DNA of 64,000 nt from Aricia agestis (GCF_905147365.1 NC_056420.1:14431501-14495500), one strand, 5' to 3'. Shown: positions 19,901 through 44,181, numbered from the stretch's first letter. The notes: generated by a model from the sequence alone, not told the origin. Numbers and translations: made by a program.

Positions 19901-21914
19901 ATCACGATATAGCAATAATAGAGACGAAAGGTAACATTGACTATACGAAATTCATCTTCCCTGCGTGCGTGTGGACACAGGAAGGTAATCCTGAGAAGGG
20001 GGCGGTCGTCGTTGGATGGGGATTTGGTAACTCAGGTAAGGCTGGAGTTATATGCGTCCGCGGTCCGCCCGGATGCGCGATTTTGCGGCCACATCGAGTG
20101 ATTACAAGCATGACATCGTGAGCACGTCTCTATTTAAATAAATCGTTCCATATATCTGCTTGTGATCTTCCAATGTAGAGACCAAACTATGCATTGGTGG
20201 CGCTGTATCGACATTTTTGATCTACTATAAAGAAGAGATAATGAAAACGTTGTGTAAACCCCCTGAGGGTCTGCGATCTCGTCTAACCCTGTAATGGTTT
20301 TGTTATTTCTTATTCAAGATGAAACAGGTCAACAAGCGGAGCACCTGCAGTATGCCGAGGTCGATTTTGTGGACAATTACGAATGTGAACAAGTGACGAG
20401 CAAGTGGGATAGACACCTGTGGAAACAAGGTGTCGTCGAGAGCCAAATATGTGCTAGAGGGGTGAAACCGGGTGTTAGTACGTGTGAGGTAAAAGAACTG
20501 AGCCTTGGTGACTTTCTGATCCTCGCGACAAGCGACCGCGACCGACAAAATTCAAATAAAATGCTACTCTATGACCTAGGTCCTAGGCTATAGGGCCTCG
20601 TTACTCGGGCAATCAAAATGGCCGAAAACCCTGTCACATCACTGTACTCGATAGGTGTTATAATCTCTACAAAGAAACAACGGCACGCTTCACCCTGCGC
20701 CGGCACGTGTATTGTGATAGAGACAGATACAGTAAATCGAGGTAACGTAGTCCTGTGATTCCTCCTTCAAAATAGAGCCTATCTAATTTTTTTAAAATAT
20801 CTTCAGAAAGAGTGAGTCTATGCCTTTACGTTTTTATTTTATCATAAAGATCTTGCAAAATTTGTTTTATGGTCGGTGGATTGGCGCGGTACGGGGCATT
20901 CATTTTTTGCGATTTTTGAAGGGTCATATTTTTTATTTATAAGTAAATTTAGAAAACATTTAACGTAGGGGCACGAAAAAAGAGCCACGGAGGTGTCAAC
21001 CGAACACATAAAAGATTATAACATAAAAATGGCTATAAAAGACAGGAACGATAAAGTCCTGAGCCACATGGCGGGTAGATTCGACACAGAACGATATCTC
21101 TTTACGAGTAACACCCTACCCCTAATTAAAATTCATAATATTATTTCAATTATCCTTGGTGCGAAAAATCTAAATAATAAAATAACAAAAAAAGGATATG
21201 GACGAACAGTCCATAGACGGCCCCAATTTTATAAAAAACTTGTAACTTTAACAGATCCCAATATTGTGTAAAAATCATTTGTCCAGGGAGTAAATTGGGT
21301 AATACGTTTGTATGGAAAACAGTGGTAGGCTCTTAACTAATGTCGGTAGAACATGAAGCCTATGACCTAGGTCCTAGGTCATAAAATGGAATTTCGGTCT
21401 CTTTCCACAAGGAAATAATAATAATATTTATGGACGCTTTACACCACGTCAGTCTGGCCCCGTGCTAAGTACCTGAAGGACTTGTGTTACGGGTACCAGA
21501 CAACGGAAATATATTTTATACTTTTATACTATACACATTACACATATTTAAGATTTTTATTATATTATACACATATTTAATACACATCCATGACCCATGA
21601 ACTTTGAAAACTTTTTGTTCCTTCGCCGAGATTCGAACGCGCGACCCCCGGCTTGAGCTACCAATAGCCCACCAACTGAGCCACAGAGGTCGTCATCGGT
21701 CGTCGTCGGAAAACAACCTCATTAAAAATATTTACGTTTTAAGGGTGATTATGGTGGGGCTTTGGTGTATTACGAGCGTGCCGATGGGAAGATCTTCCCT
21801 TCGGTAGTCGGTGTCACGTCGTTAGGTCAATGTGGCTCGTCCGACCCCGGCGTCTACACTCGCGTGTCGGAGTACGTCGTCTGGATACAGAGAGTTGTTT
21901 TCGATGGTAAGTAA
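10928..21914 (+). CDS. Serine protease homologue (inactive S1A), 9 exons
   Basis: A secreted S1A chymotrypsin-fold protein of the snake-like kind, but without a working catalytic triad. Proposed exons: 10928-10979, 16431-16453, 18366-18408, 18465-18512, 18870-18970, 19374-19565, 19822-20035, 20319-20488, 21744-21914. All phases join and give 337 codons. Order: signal peptide, short acidic propeptide, RRRR before the domain start, PGTFPFM, then the domain. The His motif reads LTAASC (Ser for His57). The Asp motif is intact (YHDIAIIE). The Ser motif reads GDYGGA (Tyr for Ser195, Ala for Pro). Such homologues act as cofactors or decoys in haemolymph protease cascades in other insects; that role is inference here. 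The fourth exon has a weak donor and is the least certain. At the end, GGT AAG TAA can be a stop or a splice donor. Confidence 0.75.
11380..11760. repeat. Degenerate repeated blocks in intron 1
   Basis: Three related blocks carry variants of cctatgtcctttcccgagac and of aatttcagaagaatcggttc. These resemble the 3' regions of RTE-like elements seen elsewhere in the window (18536, 40611). Confidence 0.5.
12452..13035 (-). pseudogene. Jockey-like RT thumb and C-terminal part
   Basis: Continuous frame from IRDLGILIDSKLTFVPHFDY through FVRSILEFGSIIWNRCY to the Jockey-type tail RIRQKRFFNIPRHKTN. The usual ending R-T-N-x-G is present as KTNVGKNA. It continues the RT frame that stops at the repeat insertion at 13396. 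Confidence 0.8.
13039..13396 (-). repeat. SINE-like repeat inserted in the Jockey-like RT
   Basis: Reads on the minus strand from gccatgcttcggcacgaatg through a C-rich middle (ctacccta/ttccct units) to the gtgacc block and an A-tail (T-run 13038-13050). The 56392-56690 copy has the same start and end. RT coding sequence resumes on both sides, so the insertion is clear. Confidence 0.85.
13397..14380 (-). pseudogene. Jockey-like RT core
   Basis: RT blocks in order on the minus strand: GAGPDNIPPLFIKRCAKML, LDTGVFPSEWKKARIVPIF, RPVAILSSFAKIFESLV, a missing NQHGF-like block, KKQYGIRGRLLDWFVSYL, SGVPQGSHLGP, then FTDDNMKI where YADD is expected. Frame changes occur near 13930 and 14060. Confidence 0.8.
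14381..15690 (-). pseudogene. Jockey-like endonuclease and linker remnants
   Basis: AP-endonuclease domain start at 15687 (YYQNIHGMRTKT, ILTEIFL), followed by fragments such as LTIIGKQCVKIGICVVYTSL, and the linker at 14769-14551 with YPVWFTKDLIMLLKEKDKIR. Broken by stops throughout. A (GA)n run lies at about 15329-15344. Confidence 0.7.
16431..16453 (+). CDS. Exon 2: micro-exon of propeptide
   Basis: 23-nt exon after a T-rich tract and ttgcag. With the carried base it reads DGFNYLSE and ends in phase 0 at gtattt. The exon at 25206-25228 has the same length, phase and Asn/Glu-rich sense, which supports it. Confidence 0.65.
16603..16766. mobile_element. MITE with gggtcaattc termini
   Basis: Left terminus gggtcaattcagaccgcaa; right terminus is its reverse complement with one change. 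Flanked by tat on both sides. Related left ends (with aacgcgacgcg) occur at 17017 and 17697. 164 bp. Confidence 0.75.
16790..16951. mobile_element. MITE with TA duplication (Tc1/mariner type)
   Basis: cagtttgacaaggctttaat at the left, reverse complement at the right with few changes, and TA on both sides (16788-16789, 16952-16953). 162 bp, no coding potential. Confidence 0.75.
17295..17535. mobile_element. Palindromic MITE and a partial second copy
   Basis: Arms of about 50 bp (tcaattccatacattttcat ... atgaaaatgtatggaattga type) form an inverted repeat at 17295-17432. One further arm follows at 17475-17535. Adjoining 17225-17262 is a shorter inverted pair around gcaggtagacc. Confidence 0.7.
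17546..17592. repeat. Short palindromic repeat, second copy at 14830
   Basis: cagaatagcaatattaatag ... gtcatattgctatactgtg is self-complementary. It matches 14830-14876 in opposite orientation. Confidence 0.65.
17739..17913 (+). repeat. Dispersed repeat, internally deleted
   Basis: Copy of the 8098-8528 family reduced to its ends: ggatccgtacccaaagggtg, tctgtctgtctcc, then cgcgagtccgacttgcactt. Confidence 0.8.
17940..18091 (+). mobile_element. R1-clade 3' UTR fragment with A-tail
   Basis: Uninterrupted version of the sequence split at 2940/5381. Runs from gatcatatcaaagggttttc through cgatcctggcgacacaggag to gggccaaagcccgttaaaaa. A severely 5'-truncated copy of the outer R1-clade family. Confidence 0.75.
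18151..18200. repeat. 23-bp perfect inverted repeat
   Basis: ggtattataaagccagacct plus agg, a 4-nt spacer gtca, then the exact reverse complement. Could fold as a strong hairpin in intron 2. Confidence 0.9.
18366..18408 (+). CDS. Exon 3: acidic propeptide
   Basis: 43-nt exon between cgcag and gtaaga, reading DEYPDYNSYKYLDS plus one base. Its counterpart at 25341-25383 is also 43 nt in the same phase. Confidence 0.7.
18465..18512 (+). CDS. Exon 4: propeptide (tentative)
   Basis: 48-nt frame after ttttatcag reading GSGEQPLKIYKKLTSL, phase 1 in and phase 1 out. It fills the gap between exon 3 and the activation exon. It appears to correspond to two exons of the second cassette (25985-26010 and 26224-26251). 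The donor gtgtta is weak. Confidence 0.45.
18536..18690 (+). repeat. RTE-like tail repeat
   Basis: ttataaatgcgaaagtgtgtc, a gtctgcctg stretch, then cacgcccaaaccgatgaaac and tggcatgaagtcccaggaaa. This pattern also occurs at 40611 (plus) and 41925-42085 (minus). Confidence 0.65.
18870..18970 (+). CDS. Exon 5: activation region
   Basis: 101-nt exon after ttttcag, ending at gtgagc. It contains the single Cys expected to bridge to the catalytic domain (CNLHMKG), then RRRR-MNEG-TDAGPGTFPFM. In active family members the cut falls after Arg before I-V/I-x-G; here the new N-terminus would start with Met. The partner exon is 35570-35667. Confidence 0.75.
19374..19565 (+). CDS. Exon 6: His57 region, His replaced by Ser
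   Basis: 192-nt exon after ccag reading AVGWRFKDTSKYSFQCGC, TLISEKFFLTAASCITS and then PEVVALGIENIAD. It holds the cysteine pair around position 57. The His of TAAHC is Ser. The end at gttagt is chosen because phase 0 and length match the 201-nt partner exon 39531-39731. Confidence 0.75.
19822..20035 (+). CDS. Exon 7: Asp102 region
   Basis: 214-nt exon between ttttacag and gtaagg. It reads KIVKIFKVTKHPEYSSP, YHDIAIIE (Asp102 kept), FPACVW (Cys pairing with the propeptide Cys) and VVVGWGFGNS. Ends in phase 1. Confidence 0.85.
20319..20488 (+). CDS. Exon 8: segment before the Ser195 loop
   Basis: 170-nt exon after attcaag. It reads EHLQYAEVDFVDNYECEQV, then QICARG and STCE, ending exactly before the GDSGG block at gtaaaa. 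This is a common S1A intron position. The residues at 189-190 are Ser-Thr, so a trypsin-like Asp189 pocket is also absent. Confidence 0.8.
20500..20592 (+). repeat. Short dispersed repeat (gcgaccgcgaccg family)
   Basis: Starts right after exon 8: ggtgactttctgatcctcgc, then accgcgaccgacaaaattca and a palindromic end ctatgacctaggtcctagg. Related copies at about 22315-22395 (plus) and 24050-24135 (minus). Confidence 0.6.
20593..21424. other. Intron 8, no recognised feature
   Basis: Contains a 92-codon open frame at 20993-21268 without recognisable motifs. A palindrome cctaggtcctagg at about 21367 matches the end of the repeat at 20500-20592. Confidence 0.35.
21425..21698 (-). mobile_element. 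tRNA-derived SINE (family 1)
   Basis: On the minus strand the head reads gacctctgtggctcagttgg and gcgttcgaatctcggcgaag. These are the A-box-like and B-box-like internal RNA polymerase III promoter elements. The body ends at tccataaatatt. Other copies: 25459-25640 (plus), 41795-41900 (minus) and a 3' end at 56755-56825 (plus). Confidence 0.8.
21744..21914 (+). CDS. Exon 9: Ser195 region, Ser replaced by Tyr
   Basis: Starts GDYGGALVYYE where active proteases have GDSGGP, and continues GVTSLGQCGSSDPGVYTRVS to VWIQRVVFD. Reading on gives GK and TAA at 21912-21914. The same bases form a strong gtaagt donor at 21907 in phase 1, which would join in frame to the micro-exon at 25206. Confidence 0.8.
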   Translation, partial: GDYGGALVYYERADGKIFPSVVGVTSLGQCGSSDPGVYTRVSEYVVWIQRVVFDGK

Positions 21915-21975
21915 TAATAATGAGGCCTAAATATTTATACCTGCAGTGCTACCCCCGAAACTGAGGCCGTACCAC

Positions 21976-22100
21976 GAAACCTTTTTGAGACTCAAACAAT
22001 CGAACGAGAATGCCGCGTTCTACTCTAACAAACGTGAAATGACGTTGTTAGAGCGGGATGCGGTATTCTCGTCCGATTGTTTGAGTCTCAAAACGGTTTC
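21976..22100. mobile_element. Palindromic MITE after exon 9
   Basis: gaaacctttttgagactcaa with ttgagtctcaaaacggtttc: arms of about 50 bp with few mismatches around a short loop near aaacgtgaaatgacg. No coding potential. Confidence 0.7.
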
Positions 22101-22395
22101 ATAGTAGGCCTACTGATACGATTTTGATTTACGAGTCAGATTAGTTACAAATTGAGCCGCAGCACGATCGTGCGCTAGTATAGCTGTCAGGAGTGGGAAA
22201 AGCCGTTGAGATTGAGCTGATTCGATTATGATTCTGTCGGAAGTAAGGCAGCTGCTACTTTGGGTAGGAAAACCGTCCGGATTATATACGGCAACTTACT
22301 GGTTACACCAGGCAAGGTGACTTTCCGATCTTTGACGCGGCTAGCCGCAACTAACAAAAGTTCAAATAAAATGCCACTTTATGACATAGACTATT

Positions 22396-23525
22396 CTGCC
22401 GTGCAGACACTAAAGCGCAGTAAGTGCAAAATCATGATTCGGAGAAAAACGCATTTAAAGTTTAAAAACGTAAAAAAATATATTAAAATGTATATTTTGT
22501 TTTATTCTTTGTCAACTTTATCTCAAAGGGAATAACGTAAACTTAATCCTAGACCTAAAGAATGCCCTAAAAACCCCATAAATAATTTATTACAGGCATT
22601 AATATTTTTGGGGCCCCTTTACTGCACAGAGAAAAACCGAGAATTACATATTAAAACGCCGTAAAAAAAGTGCATTCCTGCACTTTAGTTAGTCTTGTGT
22701 TCTGGAACATAAAAGAAGTAGTGCATACAAATGAAACAGCATAATAATTTAATTATGAAAATTTTATTTTTAATAATCAAATAGGATGCGTTTTTCATTT
22801 GAACTTCGTTTCTAAGCTAATTTATTAAAAAATCTGAATCGTTAATTAATATGGCGTCATTTTAACCATTGTTGATATAGTAACATCTAATATTGACCTC
22901 ACCATGCAGTAATAATCATTATAATTGAATATTAAAATACGATTTATAATAGCCTGCAAGTACTTATTTCTTTTTGTAAAAGATAGTTGTACGAATTGCA
23001 TACATACAACTCTTTCAAAGAATACTATGCAAATACTGCATTTTAGTAAGTAGTATAGATTATATCAATATAGCAATTCACTTTTTAAAATGCAGTATTA
23101 TACCTGAATTTACTGCATTTTAATTAGTAATCACTAGTACTGATTAAATGCAGTAAAAACTGTTTGTATGGAGTTAACATATACTGCGTTCTAATTAGGT
23201 TTTCACGTGACTGTGTGCGTATACGAAACTATTTAAAAAACTGTATTTTATTTGTATTTACTGCGTTTTAATCTAAAATCATAAAAAAATGCTTGCAGCA
23301 AGTGATTTTACTGCGATTTATATAGCAATAATGTCTATTTGGCGGTAAAATGGGGTAGTTACTGCATTTTCAAAAAACTTTATGATTAAAAATAAAATAC
23401 TTCCATTTAACGTAGGATAATGTGAGTAATTCAGAAATAAAGAGAAAAAAATGTAGATTTAGAATATATCAAAAACGGAAAATCACAAAAATACGCCTTA
23501 CTGCGCTTTAGTGTCTGCACGGCAG
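22396..23525. mobile_element. Non-autonomous DNA element, 29-bp perfect TIRs
   Basis: Left end ctgccgtgcagacactaaag (29 bases to 22424) and right end 23497-23525 are exact reverse complements. The 1,130-bp interior is AT-rich, has no transposase, and repeats tactgcatttt-like units on both strands. Flanks are ctatt and tatag, so the target duplication is short or altered. Superfamily not assigned. Confidence 0.85.
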
Positions 23526-23652
23526 TATAGGTATCATTTTCTACGAACATTTTGGGTAGCGACTCATGCTGCCGCCCCTTGTAGCGTGAAAGCTAGTGTC
23601 GTAAAGTAAAATGAAGCCTATCCTTATCTTATATCTTTAAACGAGCAATTCT

Positions 23653-23657
<5 letters not shown>

Positions 23658-23731
<74 letters not shown>
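23658..23731. repeat. (TA)n microsatellite
   Basis: About 74 bases of TA. It lies at the 3' edge of a repeat (23620-24040, minus) whose other copy is at 33180-33380 (plus). That copy also ends beside a TA-rich stretch. Confidence 0.95.
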
Positions 23732-23733
<2 letters not shown>

Positions 23734-24135
23734 TTGGAATCTCGGAATCGGCTCCAACGATTTTCATGAAATTTAGTATAAAGGGAGTATTCGAGGGCGA
23801 TAAATCGATCTAGCTAGGAATCATTTTTAGAAAATGTTTTTTTTTTTCATGTTTTATGGATAATCGATAAACTGCAAAATATGACTCTTCCTGACATCTA
23901 TTGGCGAATAAAAATACTATTTTGAGAGCAACTAATTGCTTTAACAACACAACAACAGCCAAAGCTATTCCAGCAGATGGCTTTGTTAAGTTACACGAAG
24001 TCAATGAGTGTTTGCTATACCGAGCAAAGCTCGGTCATCCAGGTACTGTCTATAAAGTGGCATTTTATTTAAATTTTTATCGGTCGCGGTTAGCTGTGGC
24101 CACGCTGTGTACAAAGATCGGAACGGTACCTTTAG
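23732..24135 (-). repeat. Dispersed repeat (gagctttgctcgg family)
   Basis: On the minus strand: gaccgagctttgctcggtat, later tttatcgccctcgaatactc and atttcatgaaaatcgttgga. The plus-strand copy at 33180-33380 matches. A second short repeat (24050-24135) lies at its outer side. Confidence 0.65.
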
Positions 24136-24442
24136 AAGTGAGTACGCATTAAATCGCTTCAAACTCATAAAAAGTTTGTGATTAATGATTATCATTCAAG
24201 AGTTACCAATAGGTATACCGATGATATTTTCAAATAGTAGTGTGTAGCATTGTGCATAGCATTGTGCATAGTACCTATAAGGAGGGGAAGTAGGTTATGT
24301 CCGGCCCAATCCGCGATATAATTATTGCCTACTGTCCCAGGGTTATTAATTTTATTAGTCAATAAAGTTCAACAATGGTTTTCTTTCAAATATAGAAATT
24401 TATTCAAGATACAGAGCAGCATTCTTAATATTTAACAATTGA

Positions 24443-24600
24443 CCAAGTGCGAGTCGGACTCGCGCACGAAGGGTTCCCTACCGTTATAGAGTGAAAATAG
24501 AGAAAAATTGTGTTTTTTTTTTGTATGGGAGCCCCGCTTAAAGTCAAAGTCTCAGTACTTAATAGGGTCCCGTTTTTACCCTTTGGATACGGAACCCTAA
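24443..24600 (-). repeat. Dispersed repeat, internally deleted
   Basis: Minus copy of the 8098-8528 family: gagtcggactcgcgcacgaa, ttgtatgggagccccgctt, then tttttaccctttggatacgg. Confidence 0.85.
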
Positions 24601-25205
24601 AAAGATAAAAATAAACCTGCCGGCTGCGTTGATGAATTATTAAGACACTCAAACACACAGCAATAGTCCTGCGATTATCAGACATTTTTGATTCATTCAG
24701 AGGCGCCGAAAAGCCGTGACATGCGAGTCTCGAGCAGTGTTATCCCCGTAGTATCCCTAAGTAGTCTGTGGTTAGCCCCGACTGGCGCACTGAGAAACAG
24801 GTTGAGATTTTAGATTTTGTTAAGTGTGGGTGCGGCGACGCATAGATACTATGGCGCACACATACAAGCCGCGCGCGGTGCCTTTGTATGAAGATAACTT
24901 TACTTCCCCTCCTTATACTATTGTATGTTAACAAAATACAAAATACAAAGCGAGCATTTTTTTCATCGCTCCTAGTCTAGAAGGTTGCCATCTTATTTCA
25001 TTTAAACATAGAACTAACGGCAGAAAACAACGGGTTAAAACTTAAAGTAATTTTCCTTAAATCGCTTTTTTATAAGTATAATTTATAATCTTTTTTATAA
25101 GTATAAATATAAATAAATAAGTACTTATAATATATAATCATCACACACTTTCTCATCAATTCAAAAACAAGCGTTTATAATAATTTTTAATGTGATTTTC
25201 TGCAG

Positions 25206-39731
<14,526 letters not shown>

Positions 39732-40377
39732 GTAAGGTTTATTTTTTATTTTTCCGTATTAGGTACCATCGAAATTGATTCATAGGCAGGCCTACATCAT
39801 TTGGTTGGGCTATGTCAATTCACTATTAGTTGACAGGAGTATTCGCTTGGTTTGACATAAAGCTACTAAATTGCGCCGCCATCTGCTTAAGCACTATCAA
39901 GACTGGAGTGGAGCAATTTTAGTTGCCTGTATAAGCGTACCTTTCAACTTCTCTGATAGTACTTATAGTCTACCTATGTGCAGTTAGCAACCGAGTTCAA
40001 GGTAAATGCTTTTTACAGATGTCATTCGATTGTTCCAGGTACAATGTACCCGATTGTACCGCAAAAAAAATCGTTTGTACCTCAATGGGGTAGAAATGTA
40101 GAAATGGGGGGGGGGAATTAGCTTAGCAACCGACATAATAAGATACCGGAATTTCAATGATGCCATATCTGAAAGAGTATCGTTTGTAATCAATCAAATG
40201 TTTTTATTGCCAGAATGTTGTTGATATAAAGGTCTTAATAACTAACTTCTTATGGTTCTAACCATAAAGTTAATCTCACTAAAACATTTAAAAATGTAAA
40301 AGGAGCCAATACTTCTGTCGTAAAAAGTTTTCAGATCACATTCAAGCCAAGCCTTTAACTTATTTTGTAACTAGCTG

Positions 40378-41245
40378 TTGCCCGCGACTTCGTCCGCGTG
40401 GACTTTAGTTCATAGCGCGCGGTGTCAACAAAATTTGTGTCAAATTTAAAAAAAATTTAAAACCCTGGTAAGTGGTACCCCTCTTAGGGCCGCGCTACAC
40501 CGGAATGGCAGCGCTGAAAGTGCTCGCCTCGCCGCTGCCATTCCGGTGTAGCGCGGCCCTTAATTAATCAAAATACCCAAAAACAGCTGTGCAGTGTGCA
40601 CATAATCTATACTAATATTATAAATGCGAAAGTATCTCTGTCTGTCTGTCTGTCTGTCAGTCTCGCTTTCACGCCAAACACCAAAACTACCGAACCGATT
40701 GTAATTAAATTTTGTATACAGATAGTCTAAAGCCTGAGAAAGGACATAAGTATGCTACTTTTTTACTGGAAAAAAGGGTTGTCAGGGGGTGAAAATGCGT
40801 AAATTTGTTCAAATTAAGTTAGTTCCAAAAATTCATAATAGATGGCGCCGTGCGTCTTCTACATCGCGCTGACGCTTGCTCAAAAGTCTTTCTATAAGAG
40901 GTGGTATCATCTTACATTTAAGTTTCGATTTTTTTCGATTGTTATATCTATTCTACGGTATTAAATAACTCAGTACTTTATCTGTGCAGTGACGTAACCT
41001 TAAACCTATCAATGATAAATAGTTTATGGGTAAAGTTGTGTAATTGGGGGGCTAAATAAGCTTTAAAATTTGGCATAAAATATAAAGTTTAATATAAAAA
41101 AATGAAATACTTATTGTGTGCACACTGCACAGCTGTATTGATTTAAGGGGTACCAGGGTTTTTTTATAAATCTTTTGACACCAATTTTGTTGACATCGCG
41201 CTTACTGAAGTCCACGCGGACGAAGTCACGGGCAACAGCTAGTAG
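40378..41245. repeat. Inverted pair of a 230-bp dispersed repeat
   Basis: Left copy starts ctgttgcccgcgacttcgtc and reaches ctgtgcagtgtgcac near 40600. The right copy (41090-41245) is the inverse. A 73-bp MITE sits in the left copy only. Between them (40611-41080) lies an RTE-like tail repeat with gtctgtctgtctgtc. Confidence 0.75.
40487..40559. mobile_element. 73-bp MITE with 27-bp perfect arms
   Basis: gggccgcgctacaccggaat plus 7 bases, 19-bp centre, exact reverse complement. TTA is duplicated at 40484-40486 and 40560-40562. The right-hand copy of the host repeat lacks it, which gives an empty-site comparison. Confidence 0.9.
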
Positions 41246-42060
41246 CTAATAAGTATGATTAGTTCTATGTTACAATGAAGTAAAAAATAAAACGCCATCT
41301 GTTGAATCGTATTAGAACTAAAATGTTCATTGCATCGATATATTTCTGGATTTTTTATAATATTAAACATAAAATATATTTAAGTAAAAAATAAAACGCC
41401 ACCTGTTTTCATATATTAGAATTAAAATGTTGATTGCATTGATATATTTTCTGGATCGAATATAGGCCAACACGGTACACTTGAACTCCTTTATTTTAGA
41501 GCGCCTTCTGTTGTCAACTTGTCACATATATTAGAAATGCAGTAGGAGTTCTATAAGATAAGATAGATTGATTATTATTATACCAAGTGATAATATTATT
41601 AAACATAATATTTTAACGTATTAAAAACTATAAAAAAATCATAATAACTGATAAGTATGATTAGTTCTATGTTACAATGAAGTAAAAAATAAAACGCCAT
41701 CTGTTGAATCGTATTAGAAGTAAAATGTTCATTGCATCGATATATTTCTGGATTTTTTTATAATATTATACATAAAATATGTTTAAGATTTTTGAAATTT
41801 TATTTTAATACACATCCAAGACCCAGGAACATTGAAAACTTTTTGTTCCGCCTGCGGGACTCGAACCCAGGACCCCCGGGATGAGCGCTGGCCACGCGCA
41901 ATGCGAATTCATTTTCATCGATATTTTCATGGAAATCCCACATAAAAATGTAGTCTATGTCCTTTCTCAGACTCTAGAATAACTGTGTACAAAATTTCAT
42001 TGCAATCGGTTCAGTAGTTTTGGCGTGAAAGCGAGACAGACAGACAGACAGAGATACTTT
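41246..42060. repeat. AT-rich region with two ~110-bp direct copies and SINE end
   Basis: gctaataagtatgattagtt... and taaaacgccatctgttgaat occur at about 41247-41370 and again at 41645-41770. A truncated family-1 SINE (minus, 41795-41900) and an RTE-like tail (minus, to about 42085) follow. Confidence 0.65.
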
Positions 42061-42452
42061 CGCATTTATAATATTAGTATGGATTTAAATCAACATTCAG
42101 TGAATGTATCAATAGATTTCTTTATTTTAACATTGCCAAGCCACTATAATAATTATAAAATAAAGAAATCTATTAAAAAATATATGTTTTATTTCTGAGT
42201 AGATTTTAAGAAAATACTTTCAGAATGTTAATATTAGCTACGGTGCCTACCACCGGTTCGGGAACTATCCCGGCGAGAAGAACCGGCGTAAGAAACTCGC
42301 ACGGGGCCCACTTTTTTTACCAAAAAAAAGTGAGGTAAAAAAAATAATCTTTTAAAATAAAATTTACAATGCTGTAACTTAAAATTATACAATGTCAACA
42401 TACATAGTAAGTCATGTACAATAATATTGAACTAGCCTTGTAAGCAGCCATC

Positions 42453-43172
42453 CTACTCCCAAGATGTACCATCGTTTATGAGATCATTGACCTTATAATA
42501 GGCTTTGGCACACAAACGCTCTTTGACTACTTTCTTAAATTTATTAATGGAAAGATTTTGAACGTTTTCTGGGATTTTATTGAAAAGGCGTATACATTGA
42601 CCTTTAAAAGATTTACTGACTTTACTAAGTCTGATCACTGGCAAATCTAGCTTGTACTTATTTCTGTTGTTTCTACAATGAATGTCACCTTTGGCTTTAA
42701 ATTTACATATATTTTTTCTAACATGTATTACAATATCCAAAGTGTATTGAGAAGCTACTGTCAGAATACCAATTTCTTTAAACTTTTCTCTCAAAGATTC
42801 AAATGTAGACATTTTGTAAATCGAACGTATAGCTCGCTTCTGCAGCACAAAGATAGTATTAATATCGGCAGCGTTTCCCCATAAAAGGATACCATATGAC
42901 ATTCTACTGTGTAAATAGCTAAAGTATACTAATCGTGTAGTGTCTTCGTCAGAAATTTCCCTAATCTTTCTGACTGCATATGCTGCAGAACTGAGTCTAT
43001 CTGCGAGTTTAGCAATATGAGGACCCCACTGTAATTTACTATCTAGTGTAATACCTAAAAATACAGTAGTGTCCACCAAATTCATTTTCTCATCATTCAA
43101 TAGTACATTGGTTTGAACTTGCCGTACATTGGGCAAAGTAAACTTTAAACATTTAGTTGTACTATTTTTGAA
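42453..43172 (-). pseudogene. CR1/Daphne-like RT, C-terminal part
   Basis: Continues the RT interrupted at 44187: VFLGITLDSKLQWGPHIAKL, YFSYLHSRMSYGILLWG, FVLQKRAIRSIYKM, ending LINDGTSWE and stop. The frame is open from KFTLPNVRQVQTNVLL to the end. Confidence 0.85.
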
Positions 43173-43177
43173 ACAGT

Positions 43178-44181
43178 ACGGGACTTAGGGTTGATGTTAG
43201 ATTCTTCTCTGCATTTTGATACACATATTGACAATATAATTAACAAAGCCTATCGCATGTACGGTTTCATACAAAGGTCCACCCGTGACTTTGTGAGACC
43301 ATCGACACTATTGCTGCTATACAAGACCCTAATTAGATCACAATTAGAATACGCTATACCCGTTTGGAATCCTCTTTACGTCAAATATTCCGATAGAATA
43401 GAGTTAGTACAAAAAAAATGCCTGCGCACCATATTTTTTAAATGTAAACAATCTAAATTGCCATATAATGAGCTGTTAGACCATTTCAAACTTTTAAGCC
43501 TAAAATCCAGACGTACACTTCTTGATATCATGATGCTACATGGTTTATGTAATAATAAATATGACTGCTCTGCTATCACCAATCAGATCTGCTTCTCGGT
43601 GCCGAGAACAATTTATCAGAGAAAAGCGCGACAATTTCAGTTATTCTTCACTAAAACGTGCAAGACTAATGCTGGTCTCCGTATCCCCCTACGTCGTCTT
43701 GTTGATACATACAACAAATACTTCACTAATATTGATATTTTTGCCCTATCTGATAGTTTAAAATTTAAAAAACAAGCCATGGAGACATTGATCAAATTAG
43801 CGTCTGAAAATGAACTCTAACTTATTTACTTATTGAAAATTTTGTTTTATTTTACATGTAGTTTTTTTTTTTTACAATGTACATTTTTATTCTGTGTTAT
43901 ACTTTTTTTTTTTTTAACTTTACATTGAAAATATCCTTTGTTTTAATTCTTTTTATTATCTTTAATTTAATGTGTTATTGCTTTTTGTAGTTTAGTATCT
44001 AGTCTTACTGTCACATATTTTTATCCATATATACGCTGTGCTTTCCGTTTTTAATATGCGAACAATGGTGTGGGTTATGTGTTTACCATTTCTAAACCAT
44101 AGGTAATTGTAATAACTAAGTTTTAACATGTAACTGTTTATTGTTCCTAATAAAGAAAATAAAAAGAAAATAAAAAAAAAT
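43178..44181 (+). mobile_element. 5'-truncated Jockey-like element inserted in the RT
   Basis: Plus strand. acagt is duplicated on both sides (43173-43177, 44182-44186). It starts at RDLGLMLDSSLHFDTHI and ends in an AAAATAAAAAG-type A-rich tail after aataaag. Removing it rejoins the minus-strand RT frame across VNCFKNS, which confirms the borders. Confidence 0.9.
43179..43820 (+). pseudogene. Jockey-like RT thumb and C-terminus
   Basis: Open frame to TAA at 43818-43820: RDLGLMLDSSLHFDTHI, LLYKTLIRSQLEYAIPVWNP, IELVQKKCLRTIFF, then RIPLRRLVDTYN. No catalytic RT blocks remain because of 5' truncation. Confidence 0.85.
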
